From contig VJWN01000013.1 in NCBI GenBank assembly GCA_007644065.1, positions 806,001 to 870,000 of the forward strand: 64,000 bases of DNA. The letters are read 5' to 3'. The DNA is from Margaritispora aquatica. Lineage: Eukaryota > Ascomycota > Leotiomycetes > Helotiales > Discinellaceae. Shown here piece after piece: positions 46,563-57,289 of this stretch (within the stretch, counting starts at the first letter, position 1; every line of letters begins with the position of its first letter). Under the pieces are notes generated by a model, which was given only the letters and a program-made list of their open reading frames with translations, ran no database searches and was not told the origin of the DNA. A program made the translations under genes and the position numbers.

Positions 46563-46670
46563 ACAAGTGCAAGTGCAAGTGCAAGTGCGAGTGCAAGCAA
46601 AGAGACCCAGCGAACCAGCGAACCAGCGAACCAGCAAACCAGCAAACCAGCAAACCAGCAAACCAACCAA
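46563..46670. repeat. Two adjacent tandem repeats (GTGCAA hexamer, then CCAGCAAA/CCAGCGAA octamer)
   Basis: About five hexamers at 46563-46598 are followed by about seven octamers at 46608-46670. Open frames over them read as CKCKCK or QTSKPAN repeats and are not genes. Confidence 0.85.
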
Positions 46671-47187
46671 ACGACTGACGACAGACGGCCATCGACAACC
46701 AGACCGGAGAAAGACACCAACAAATCGACCATCTCCACCGCCAGCATTCTTTTTCGCAGATTTCCCAGACCGACTGACAAGTCTCGACACTATTGTCTAT
46801 TGTTATTTGCGAGGACAATGAGCGGTGCTCTTTCGTATATCCAACATTAACGACATTTCCTCTCGTTGCTTATCGAATATCGAACTTCTTCTAATCGCAT
46901 CCCGACGACGGCATTCTGAGAAATCGGCACGCCTCGAAGAACCAATCCCTTTTAGGAGTATCAAAGAACGACCTCAAAAGGGTTCAAGGTCCTGCACATC
47001 GCCTGGCTTTCAAGGATTGATGGTTTGAGATCACAATCTAGCATTTAGTGATCATTGGCTCCCGAAAATCAATTCAAATTCGACATTAAACTTCAACATT
47101 TACGACATCCTGCCAGTCCAAACCTCCTCAAGGACCTGCGACTCGCTATTTTGGTTTTGGGAGTAGCACGAAGGAAGTATCGCAAAT

Positions 47188-49506
47188 ATGGACAGCTATC
47201 GTCCTCTCAGTTTGACGGAACGAAGAGCCTCAATGGTGCATAGCAGTATCGAAGACGGCGATCTTTCGCCCACACGAGCAACGCTTACCCTCAATACCAA
47301 TAATGCGCGGCTGCCCTCACACGTAGACAAAGTGGTTCAATCTCGACCACGGGGGCCTCCTACACCGAACATGATGACTCCATCTGCAGACCCGGATTCT
47401 CCTACACAATCAAGTCATGATCCACCACCTCCTCCGACTCCTGCAGCGAGTCCGGGTCCTGATCACCCACAGCCAGATTGGAGTGATGCGGGAGATCAGG
47501 AGGACTTCTTCCTAGCCAAGCTTAGACACCATTTCAAGGATGCGAGTGTGCCAGAGCGGATGCGAATTCTAGGAGACTTGTTGAACTTATGCACAAGTCA
47601 ACAGCTGAGTTTCGTGCGACAGTATGTCGATCCACTGTTGAAAAAGGACCCTTTTACATCATTACCAAACGAACTCTGTCTAAGGGTATGTATTCTAGTT
47701 CTGCAGAGGTTAATTGGGCTAATTTGGTGGGCAGATCCTTTCTTGCATTGATGACCCAAAAGTATTGGCACGAGCATCACAAGTATCACAAAGGTGGCGG
47801 GAATTACTTTCAGATGATGTGACATGGATGAAGCTTTGCGAAAAGCACGACTACGATCGACGAGGATCCTTCTCTTATGCCATTCCTCCTTTCCGACCAC
47901 CTCCACAACCGCTAGGACACTTTGATAGCGGGGCTGGTTCTGCGCCGTCATTTCCAACGTCTGCATCGCAGCTACAACTGATTCCTGGATCGAGGAGTTT
48001 CGATAGCAGTACAGCGATGAGAAGGCCGAAGATTCGATCGTACAAGTCGCATTTCAAGCAGAGATACTTGGTCGAGACGGCCTGGAGGACCGGTGGGTCG
48101 CATAATGCTAAGAATATCACCCAGGATCAAGGCGTGGTAACCAGTCTGCATCTGACGTCCAAGTACATCGTGGTTGCGCTGGACAATGCCAAAATCCATG
48201 TGTTTGATACGGAAGGAAATGCACAGAAAACATTACAGGGGCACGTTATGGGCGTTTGGGCGATGGTGCCATGGGATGATGTTTTGGTTAGTGGTGGTTG
48301 TGATCGGGATGTGCGAGTATGGAATATGGCTACAGGGTATGTGGATTGGATTTTGAGGAAGACTGAGCTAACAATTTATCAGAGAAAGCATACATACTCT
48401 GCGCGGACACACCTCGACGGTACGTTGCTTGAAGATGTCGGACTCGGAAACTGCAATCTCTGGTTCGAGAGATACAACATTGAGGGTATGGGATATTAAA
48501 CGGGGAGTTTGTAAAAACGTACTTGTAGGCCATCAAGCTAGTGTGAGGTGTTTGGAGATCAAAGGAGATATCGTTGTTTCTGGGAGTTACGACACTACAG
48601 CAAGAGTATGGAGTATTTCAGAAGGGAGGTGTCTAAGGGTGTTGAGTGGGCATTTCTCTCAGATTTATGCCATCGCATTTGATGGAAATAGGGTTGCAAC
48701 AGGAAGTTTGGATACAAGTGTGAGGATATGGGATCCTACTAATGGGTATGTTTGCTTTGACAACTGTTAAAACTTTGCTAACGAGTCCAGATCATGCCAA
48801 GCTATTCTCCAGGGACACACTTCGCTTGTCGGACAGCTTCAAATGCGTGGAAACACTTTGGTCACTGGAGGCTCAGATGGATCAGTGAGGGTATGGTCCT
48901 TAGAAAAGATGGCACCAATTCATCGACTTGCAGCACATGATAACAGCGTCACGAGTTTGCAATTTGATGATACCAGAGTGGTCAGTGGAGGAAGTGATGG
49001 GAGAGTCAAGGTTTGGGATTTGAAGACTGGTCAATTAGTCAGAGAGTTGACTGCTCCTGCTGATGCTGTTTGGAGAGTTGCATTCGAAGAGGAGAAGTGT
49101 GTAGTCATGGCCAGTCGGGCAAACAGAACTATCATGGAGGTATGTTACCTTTCCTTTCCTGTACCAGAATTCCCCGCTAACGTATCAGGTCTGGTCATTT
49201 TCTCCACCGGAAGAACTCGAGCTACCAGTATCAGCTGCTCAACGTCTAGCCGCTCGTGTGCCTCCTCGACCAGCAAGCGCTATTGAGTATCGGACTGATC
49301 AAACCATGAGTGGTCTTAGGATGGAACCTAGCACCAGTCAACCAGGTCCCTCTAGTGTGGCTATTGGGAGTCTGAGTATCTTTTCTCCGTCAAGAGCTGA
49401 TGTTGAGATGGGAGAGAACAGTCCCGTGATGCCGAGTACAGCACCGTTACCGATGCACGCTAATGGGCCGACTTTCTTCCACGATGATGATGCCGATGAG
49501 CCTTGA
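47188..49506 (+). CDS. CDC4: F-box/WD40 substrate receptor of SCF ubiquitin ligase (Cdc4/FBXW7 type)
   Basis: Five exons (47188-47685, 47735-48336, 48383-48745, 48791-49139, 49189-49506) give 709 residues. A Pro/Ser-rich N-terminus is followed by a helical stretch (FFLAKLRHHFKDASVPERMR), then an F-box split by the first intron (DPFTSLPNELCLR, then ILSCIDDPKVLARAS and QRWRELLSDD). After it, eight WD repeats can be counted, the number found in Cdc4 and FBXW7. Repeats include LQGHVMGVW, LRGHTSTVR, LVGHQASVR, LSGHFSQIY and LQGHTSLVG. The blade SGSRDTTLRVWD keeps the Arg positions used for phosphodegron binding in FBXW7. It should bring phosphorylated cell-cycle and transcription regulators to Skp1-cullin. 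Two introns split Gly codons at blade ends. Orthology to CDC4 rather than another F-box/WD protein such as FWD-1 is likely but not proven. Confidence 0.9.
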
Positions 49507-49920
49507 GTTGAGATGTTCGAGGGAGATGGTGAACTAGTTGTAAGGACTGTTGAGATGAATGGAAAATAAGTATCGTGTGAGCTTTAGCATTGGCATTTTC
49601 CGGCGTTTTGCTTTTCCATGGTGGGCTTGAGAGACAAAGACGGGGAGACGGAGAAAGAAGAGAAAGAATGAGAGAATTCCCAATCGGGTCATGGTTCTGG
49701 TGCATTAGGAAAGGGGAATCAAATCGAATCAAATTTGCATCAAAGGATGGATTTTTAGGCAAGGTGGGAGTTGGTATATCTTATCTTGTGGAGCGGTTCG
49801 CTCGATATTGGCGTAGTGCTGGATGCTGAAATTGAGAATTGTAGATGAGAATATGGAGATTATATGGACGGATTGACCGGGCTAGGATTAAGGTCGGGTC
49901 TGTGAATGCAATGGCATATG

Positions 49921-49950
49921 CGATGGATGGATGGACGGATGGATGGATGA
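49921..49950. repeat. GGAT tetranucleotide microsatellite
   Basis: About seven GGAT units with one GGAC variant. Confidence 0.8.
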
Positions 49951-50075
49951 TAAGGGACATATATGGGTGACTAGTGGGTTAGGGTCAAAGAAAGAAAGAA
50001 AGCTTTGTTCGGTTCGGTTCGGTTCAATTGCTTGGCTGCTTGCTTAGTTGGTTGAATCACTGGTTGCGTTTGCGT

Positions 50076-50080
50076 TGTGT

Positions 50081-50125
<45 letters not shown>
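50076..50125. repeat. GTT trinucleotide microsatellite
   Basis: About 16 GTT units with one GTC interruption. A minor GGTTC repeat lies just upstream near 50008-50026. Confidence 0.9.
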
Positions 50126-52722
50126 ATTCGTTGTTTTGGTGATACCATGTGTGTTGTGTGTTTGTTTGCAGCGTTATAGACTTAACCTTACCTTGCCTAC
50201 CTTAGCTTAGCTTCGCTTAACATCACGTTAACCAACTTGACCTTGGCTTGGGTTGGCTTGGCTTGGGTAATTAGGCATATAGGCATATAGGTATATAGGC
50301 AATGGATGGATGCTTACGCAATCAAACGATGGACATGTACATACATGCACGGAGATTTGGTTTTGTTGATATCTGTTGAATAAGTGAATGGCCTTCATGA
50401 TGGCCACGATATCAGTGTTGGGAGTAAAGTGACCGTGATGTTGGTGTTGGTGTTGGTATTGGTGGTATTCGTGGCTGCCTAAAGTAGGTGTCTGTCCTAT
50501 CTAGTCCAGTCGTGCTTTACCTACAAGCACCAGTGTAAATCTGCGAGTAAATGAGTAAATAAACGAATAAACAGCCGAATGATTGAGCGACTGAGCGAGT
50601 ACACTAAGGTCCCGTAAGAAAACCCCGCCGATGGAGGAGGAGCGGAAATGACAGCGCTATCTTCTCCGCCCTTGTTGTCATGTATTCCTCATTCTCATCG
50701 GTTGAGTTACGCTCTGCTATGCTACTCAAGCAGGGTTTCGACATGATTTAGGTTCAGTGTTTTTTTGATCTCAGACATTTTTTTGGAGGCGAGAATCGGG
50801 GTACAGAGAGAGAGGTTTTAGGGGTCGGTGGTTGGGTTATAGTTACCTATGCTATGTGGTGTGGGATACTTGGGTTGGAAAGTGAACATTCGTCGGTTTT
50901 TGTCTTGGGTTTTGGTGGGCTTGGTGGAGGGGTTGTTTGAGCTGGGGTTTTGTTTACGTTATACCTTGCTTAGGTTTGGTGGTTTGTGTGTATTTGAGAG
51001 GAGAGATGGGAGAGGTGGTGAAGTGTTGTTGGTTGTAGTATTGCGATTTAGTTCCGTTAGGTTTCTTAGCATTGGATAGCCTGCGATGAAAAGTCAGTGG
51101 GTGATTGAGAAGTGGAAATTGAGTCTTTGGTAAGCCGCAAAGAAGCTGTTGGGAGAGTTGGGACGGCGGTGAGGAAAGGTGGGGTATAGAAACGTTATTT
51201 CCTAGAGCAACTTAAGTATTATATCGAGCAGGAATCCAAACAAGAGATTTTCAATATAAGGGTCGAAAGAAGACTTAAAGGTAGTATAAAAATATTGGTG
51301 GCGTGTGGTGATAGGTTGGATGGTGGGTAGGAATAGACATAGAACTAAGCGAGAGCGGTAGAAAGAGTTGATGAGAATAGGGGTTGAGAAGTGAGAGAGC
51401 GTGAAAATAGAATAGAGATTGACAGCGATATCTTTGGCGATGATAGTGATGATGAAGCCTGCTGTCAGATGATAATTCTTTGCAATGTTCTCGACAACGA
51501 TATGAAATGCTGTTAGTATAGTTATTTCCTCTCTCCTGTTTCAAATATCTCTTTCTCCACTTACACCACTGTCGACTACTTAGGCTTTCACTTCTACCAA
51601 ATAGCCCCTTCACCAAACTCTCCGAGCTCCATGTTCGATCATTGCGTTGATTCCTGTTCTATGTTCTATGAGTTATCGAGGTAGAAGGAGGTGTATTTAT
51701 AAAGGCGATGCGATGCTACCATGTCTTCACAAGTTCATTTCTTCGAGTGAACGGTTTTTAGAAAAGACTTTATCACTCAAGATGGAGTTGAACTGAAACT
51801 AATTGCTTTTCTAAACTTACTCTTGAGCATACGCTCATGAGAGGTTATGCTGTAATATAAAACCACATTGCATACATGTAATGTATTCTTAGGTATTGCA
51901 ATAGAAAAAGATTTCGCAGTTTATATGTGTGATTTGGTTAAAATTAAGCTCTAGTACACAAGACACAGCAGATTTGTTTATAGAAACAAAGATACATAGA
52001 GAGGGATTGTAGACTAGATTTGATGAAGTGGGGAAAGTTTAATGGCAATGAATGAATTTCCAACAAAGTGATAGATATTGCTGTCAAGTGTTTTCTATTG
52101 ATCGTTGTCAAAGCTATTGTAAAATAGTATTTAACTTTTGCTTAAGAGAATGATAGCGCCAAATGATAGCGAATAATTGTTGTAAGTCTTATGGCGACTA
52201 CCTATGGTGCATACCTTCGATTTACACAAGATCGCTTACACGGGTTGGTACCTCGTAGGTATAAAAAGAAAACGACGAATTTGGTTAGTGTAGACATAAC
52301 CCCGCACACCCCACCATATTTACCCCGTACGCTGTAATTTCAATTATGCATGCGAAATCGGCCAATGGCTAGCCTGATGCTATTACAAGTCTGAATACAA
52401 ATGCCGACACTATATACTATATGTTCATTTGACGCCATCTTAGCTCGTTGGCGTTATATTTTGTGGACCGAAGTCTCCGTTATCAAGAACATATATGCCT
52501 TGGCGCGTTCGTGCTTGACGAGAAAGGCGAAGCGAGCCTGCAGGTGCATACTGTGTATCACATTACGACCCTCTTAGAAGACGCGCTGTGGCTTGCTAAG
52601 CCTCCTCGGGCAGTTCGTACAAGATAGAACAGCTGAGCTGGACTCGCCTTTACGATGTTCTACCTACTAATTATAATTCAGCTTCTTATGTGACCACTAC
52701 TCAAGCATATCCAACATTCGGG

Positions 52723-55429
52723 ATGATGCGGAAGACTTTGGGCAAATTTAGTAAGTAATTCTTACTGAAAGCCTACATGCGGATCAATATTCAACTCACT
52801 CAAATCATCAGAATTGCGACGGGAGAAATCACCCGTCACTAGTTCGAGTCATCGTGATGGCGCTTATCAGCAGCCGTCTGGGTCGTCAAACCACAATCAT
52901 GCGGAGCCTGCAAAGCGAGTAGTGATAGCCAGTGCCAGCGATGTTAATGCCATTCCACAGATACACGAAGCACCGAGCCACGTTCATACTGAGCCTATAA
53001 GGCAGGAAGCTGTCGTTGACCCGCCGGAAACCCAGAAAGTTCAGCAGACATTGAATGCGTCCAACAACATTTCAGTCTCAGCCGGAAAGCAACGTGCGCC
53101 AGCTAGTCCTAATGTTCGCTCAAATACCGCCTTAGAGACACTGGGAATTGAGCCTCATTCATGCAAGCTATGTTCGAATCTCATCGTTGACCTGCGTGCT
53201 GAGTATGTGAGATCTTCGAAAGCACTGCTTGTACTTCAGGAGCAGCTAGAGAAGGGAACGCTGGGACAAGAGAAGCCCAAGTCCGAGAGCTACGAAGACG
53301 ATGAGGACATGTCTAGCAAAGGTGCGTTGTTCGATATTACCTACAGGGAGCTTTGCGATGGTGCAGACGCCGGCTGTGACTTCTTTAACAAGCTCATGAA
53401 TGACGAGTGGATGTCACGCGAGGCCATTCATGCCATTGCACGGAAAGAACTCGATATCGACAATCCAAGCAATAAGCTTGGTTGGGCATTCAGGGACTCA
53501 TCGCTGTGGTTTGAAGGGTGGCTACCTGAGGTTGATGCAACAAACACTCTGTTCAAACTGCGTTCGAGCTTAGGAGACTCGGTAGATAGATGTCGTTTAT
53601 GGGCGTCGACCTATCAAGGAAGTGGAAATCCTCTCGACATCGAACTCATTCAATTCTTCGGCCTGTGGGATCCTGTAAGTAAAAAGATCATCTACCGAGC
53701 AAGGAATAGCTTCCAGGTGTTTACCCATGCCGAAGATTCCGCGTCGAGTACCATATTCAATAGGCCGATTGCAAACTATCCGGGCTCGACCACCAACCTC
53801 GCTTTATGCTCGTCGTGGCTTAATGCCTGCCAGCGAGATCACAAATGCGCGGCTATGCGTGGCGAGATGCCGGCACGTCTCATAGAGATAACAGGCACGT
53901 CTGAGAATACTTCACTGCAGTTGAGAACAACCGCCGACATAGGGCGTGTTGACTTTGCAGCATTAAGCTATTGTTGGGGTGGCGAACAACCCTTACAGTT
54001 GTCCAAAAACAACCTTACCGACTACGAACAGTCTATACCTTTTCAGGAGCAACCACAAACCATTCAAGATGCAGTGAAAGTTTGTCAAGCAATGGGTTTT
54101 CAATATCTCTGGAACGATGCTCTGTGCATCCTACAAGACGACTCCAACGACAAGTCCGTTGAAATTGCCAAAATGCCATCGATTTATGGCAGTGCTACCG
54201 TTACTATTATCGCAGCCCGATCGAAATCAGCCACACAAGGCTTTCTTGGGGAAAGGATGCCAGAACTCAAAGAAGGTTTCAACATTCCATATCGCTGCCA
54301 TGATGGTCAACTCGGCTCTATTGTTCTGGTGCAGCTCGGCGGCTCTTTCGAAGATGCAGAGCCCATCGATGAGAGGGGCTGGACACTTCAAGAACGTTTA
54401 TGCTCATCAAGAATTATCGAGTTCGGCTCCAGACAAACAAGATGGATCTGCTCCGAAACGAGATCTCGCGATGCTACGCGCGAAGTACTGACAGATGGTT
54501 GGAGGAAGACCGCAAACTATAACAGCAAGCGCAAGATAGAGGGCTTGGACCTCGAGAATATTCGCACCGCAAAGGCATGTATCGATCTCTATGGACGACC
54601 AAGAGCCAGCCGCAGACAGGACTACATGACAGCAATTAGACATTGGGAAGACATATGCCACACATTCACCGAACGGTCATTGACAGTGTCATCCGACCGC
54701 GCTCTGGCTATCTCTGGCATCGCGCAGATCTTCACTGAACTATCAGGTGATCAGTATGTTGCCGGCCTGTGGAAGTCATGCTTGCATTCTGGACTGCTGT
54801 GGAAGATCGACCGTATTCACCGAGAGCACAAACAAATACGGAGACCCACAAGCTATCAAGGTCCCTCGTGGTCATGGCTTTCCGTCAATGGACCAGTCTC
54901 TTTTGGTAGCATGGCTACACCTGGAGATTGTGTGGCCGAAATCATCAGCGTGGAGGCAGAGCTGGCAAATGACGCAGCGCCGTATGGTCTAATACGTCCA
55001 GGTTCAGGACGACTCGTTCTCTGCGCTCGCACGACCCCCGGAGCTAGAACCAAAAGACCGCTTCGTAAGGCTGGCACGTTCAAAGATCAAGTGATGATGT
55101 TTGGCTTCGGGGTGAACGTAGTCTGCTACGCTACCGCCGAAATGGACTGCGATGTCGAGGATGAAGACGTGGATGTGATGGAGGAAACCGCCGGTGTCTT
55201 GCTCGTTGAGATAACACGGAGCAATGAAAGAAACGGTAACATCTCTGTCCAGGGGCTGGTGCTTAAATGGAGTTCGCCTGATAGGAAGACATACTCGCGG
55301 GTGGGCAGATTTTCCTATTGGGGTTTGAAAAGGGGACGGAAATTCGCTGAACATGTCAAGGAGGGCGAAGATGATATGGTGGATTTTAATTGGTTTACGG
55401 ATGAGCCGCAGGTCATTGAGATTATTTAG
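52723..55429 (+). CDS. HET-domain (heterokaryon incompatibility) protein, intact
   Basis: A 28-bp first exon (52723-52750, MMRKTLGKF) splices over a 61-bp intron to 52812-55429, giving 881 residues; the long second exon has no upstream ATG of its own. The first 110 residues are polar and disordered-looking. A Cys pair (SCKLCSNLIVDL) follows near residue 115. The HET domain runs from about residue 390: FAALSYCWGGEQPLQLSKNN, FQYLWNDALCILQDDSND, YGSATVTIIAARSKSATQGF and RGWTLQERLCSSRIIEF. The C-terminal part (RPTSYQGPSWSWLSVNGPV and after) matches what follows the domain in many HET proteins. HET proteins act in hyphal recognition and programmed death after fusion. The next gene to the right is an NLR-like protein, a combination suggestive of an allorecognition locus. 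Confidence 0.92.
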
Positions 55430-57289
55430 GTGCGGATCCCCTTTAAGAAATACATTATAAACCAAGTAGTTAACGACGAAAAGAACTCTGGTCTCTACTA
55501 CGTTGATCAGCTTTTCTATCCGTTGATCTCTAGAGAGTAAGACGTATAACTATTCCAGATTCTCTATATTATAACTAGCTGCCGCCCTATTCTTAGCGTA
55601 CTTTCCTAGTTGACCACTCCCAAAGTCGTGGCATCCAATTCGACTAGCTCGGACACTGCCCCGAAACCCAACCTATAGACGTATTAGAAGCGAATTATAA
55701 TGATTTACGAGCTAAGAGCGACGAGTTGAATATTGACGAACGAGTAACTCGTGCGAAATCTGGGACTTGTTGCCCTAGCCAGAGTGGCCACTAAGCAAGC
55801 CAGCTAATCAGCGAGCTTATTAGCTACGCCAAGAAGCCTATCAGCTTGAGATTCAATTTATATCAGCAAGTAAGCGGAGCTTTCTTCCGCTAATAGGCTC
55901 ACTTCTAAGCTGGAGGGTTGGATTTTATGGTTTTCGAAGTTTGTTTTAGGTAAGTTTATAAGTTTAAAAGTCGAGTTGTGGATTCTACCATATAAGGTAT
56001 TTCTGCCTTAGTCATATGATAGGAGACTTTTATTATTGTGGTATAAAGTTTTGTAAATTTTACATCTTGATATATACTTTTATCGTTAACAATAACTAGG
56101 TATAGTATTATACTCTTGCTATCAGTGAGCTTATAAGCTAGTGTAAGCGAGTTAGTAAGAATTTTTCATTTTTCATGGTTCATAACAGTGCAACTAAAGA
56201 AAATGAAGCTAATATGTTCTCTATCATCCAGTATCACGCATCACGTGAGGAGCAAAGGTGCTCAAAGAAGTAAGGTAGCTTGGCAAGCCTTACAGGCGCT
56301 ATGAAACTCAATCATAACCGAAAGTTAAGCCACCTGCAAGAATCAGCTCGTTGTGTCCGTTATGGGCCGCCTTCCCCGGAAACAGGTGCTAAAACTTCCT
56401 GATAGTACTGTTGTTGAATCTGCATCAGACTGGAAGTGTTCAGCAGTCTTCCTTCCTCTACCTAAGCAACCAAGATATCGAAATGGACTGACTTCCATTT
56501 CTGCTAGAATAGCGCTGTGCCCTAGGCGCCTCGAAGACGCTTAGTATAAACCATGGACATTACGATTTACAGGTCATGACTCTGTGTAACGGTCTTCCGT
56601 GCCACGTAATGGAACTGAGCATCGGTCTATTCACCAGGAGTCAGTTTCAAACTCGCTAGGTACAAAAGCACCAACGCATTTTCCAATATACCATCGCATG
56701 ATATCCCAGCACTTTTTGCCTCTTCTGGACTGGAAAGATACGAAACTCGCGTCATCAGTCGTTATGAAGGTGGAGATCTTGCTAGTTTCACGGCGTTGTG
56801 TCTGTGAAGGCACAAATGAAAGTGCCGTCATGGCTGCAAAGGGGTTAGAATTGCAAGCCTTTGGAACAAAGAAGATGGTTGGGCTACAGGCCAGGCTTGG
56901 GGGGCAGTAGGTAGAAATTGCAGGCATTGAAGCGAAGAGGGAGAGATGGTTTTGGTGTCTAGGAGTCGTAGATCTGGGGCTTGGAGATGGTCTGAGGCTT
57001 TGGTTGGAATAGAACATGAGGTACATAACTACAAGTCATACTTCCTCAACTTTAGAACGGGCAAAATTACTAATGGTATAGAACTCAGTATCAATACTTT
57101 TCATCTAGCAATGCCGTTCTCACTGTTTCACTTTTCATATATCTGACTCAATCCCTTTGTGAGTCAAACTATGGTGGGTATGTCTGGACATTGAATTATC
57201 TTACGTGTGCTCCGGATAAGCAATTGACGCAAGACTCAAGTCCGCATCATTCATGAGCTGCGGCTGTGTCGACCAATTCAATTGTCTAA
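55430..57289. other. Intergenic region with decayed, possibly transposon-derived sequence
   Basis: Two stretches still read like protein but are broken: about 55440-55540 (KKYIINQVVNDEKNSGLYYV) and about 55690-55795 (LRAKSDELNIDERVTRAKSG). Around them are AT-rich sequence and repeated AGCTxATTAGC and TAAGCGAG words. It may be a mutated mobile-element relic, but I cannot assign a family. No intact gene is seen. Confidence 0.35.

Larger units (their letters stand above)
43197..47187. other. 4-kb intergenic region rich in simple repeats, upstream of the F-box/WD40 gene
   Basis: No protein gene or RNA gene is recognised. Several microsatellites and CT- or CA-rich tracts occur and create open frames with repetitive translations. 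The 3' half is probably the promoter and a long leader of the CDC4-like gene. Confidence 0.5.
49507..52722. other. 3.2-kb intergenic region with microsatellites, no recognisable gene
   Basis: Contains the 3' flank of the F-box/WD40 gene, several simple repeats, a G/T-rich stretch (about 50.8-51.1 kb) and AT-rich sequence from 51.7 kb on. The longest open frames (about 113 codons at 51275-51616, minus) look like chance. Confidence 0.45.

Noticed and set aside
44005..46670. Microsatellite cluster considered as a centromere or subtelomere
   Set aside because: Housekeeping genes flank it closely and the repeats are short and unrelated to one another.
46322..46821. Frames of 60-150 codons on both strands near 46.5 kb
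   Set aside because: Their translations are dipeptide or octamer repeats of the microsatellites.
49974..49986. GGGTTAGGG, telomere-like
   Set aside because: A single unit inside ordinary intergenic DNA; no array.
52814..52816. TTG at the head of the long HET frame as a start codon
   Set aside because: Non-ATG start is unnecessary: a 28-bp ATG exon at 52723-52750 splices in frame.
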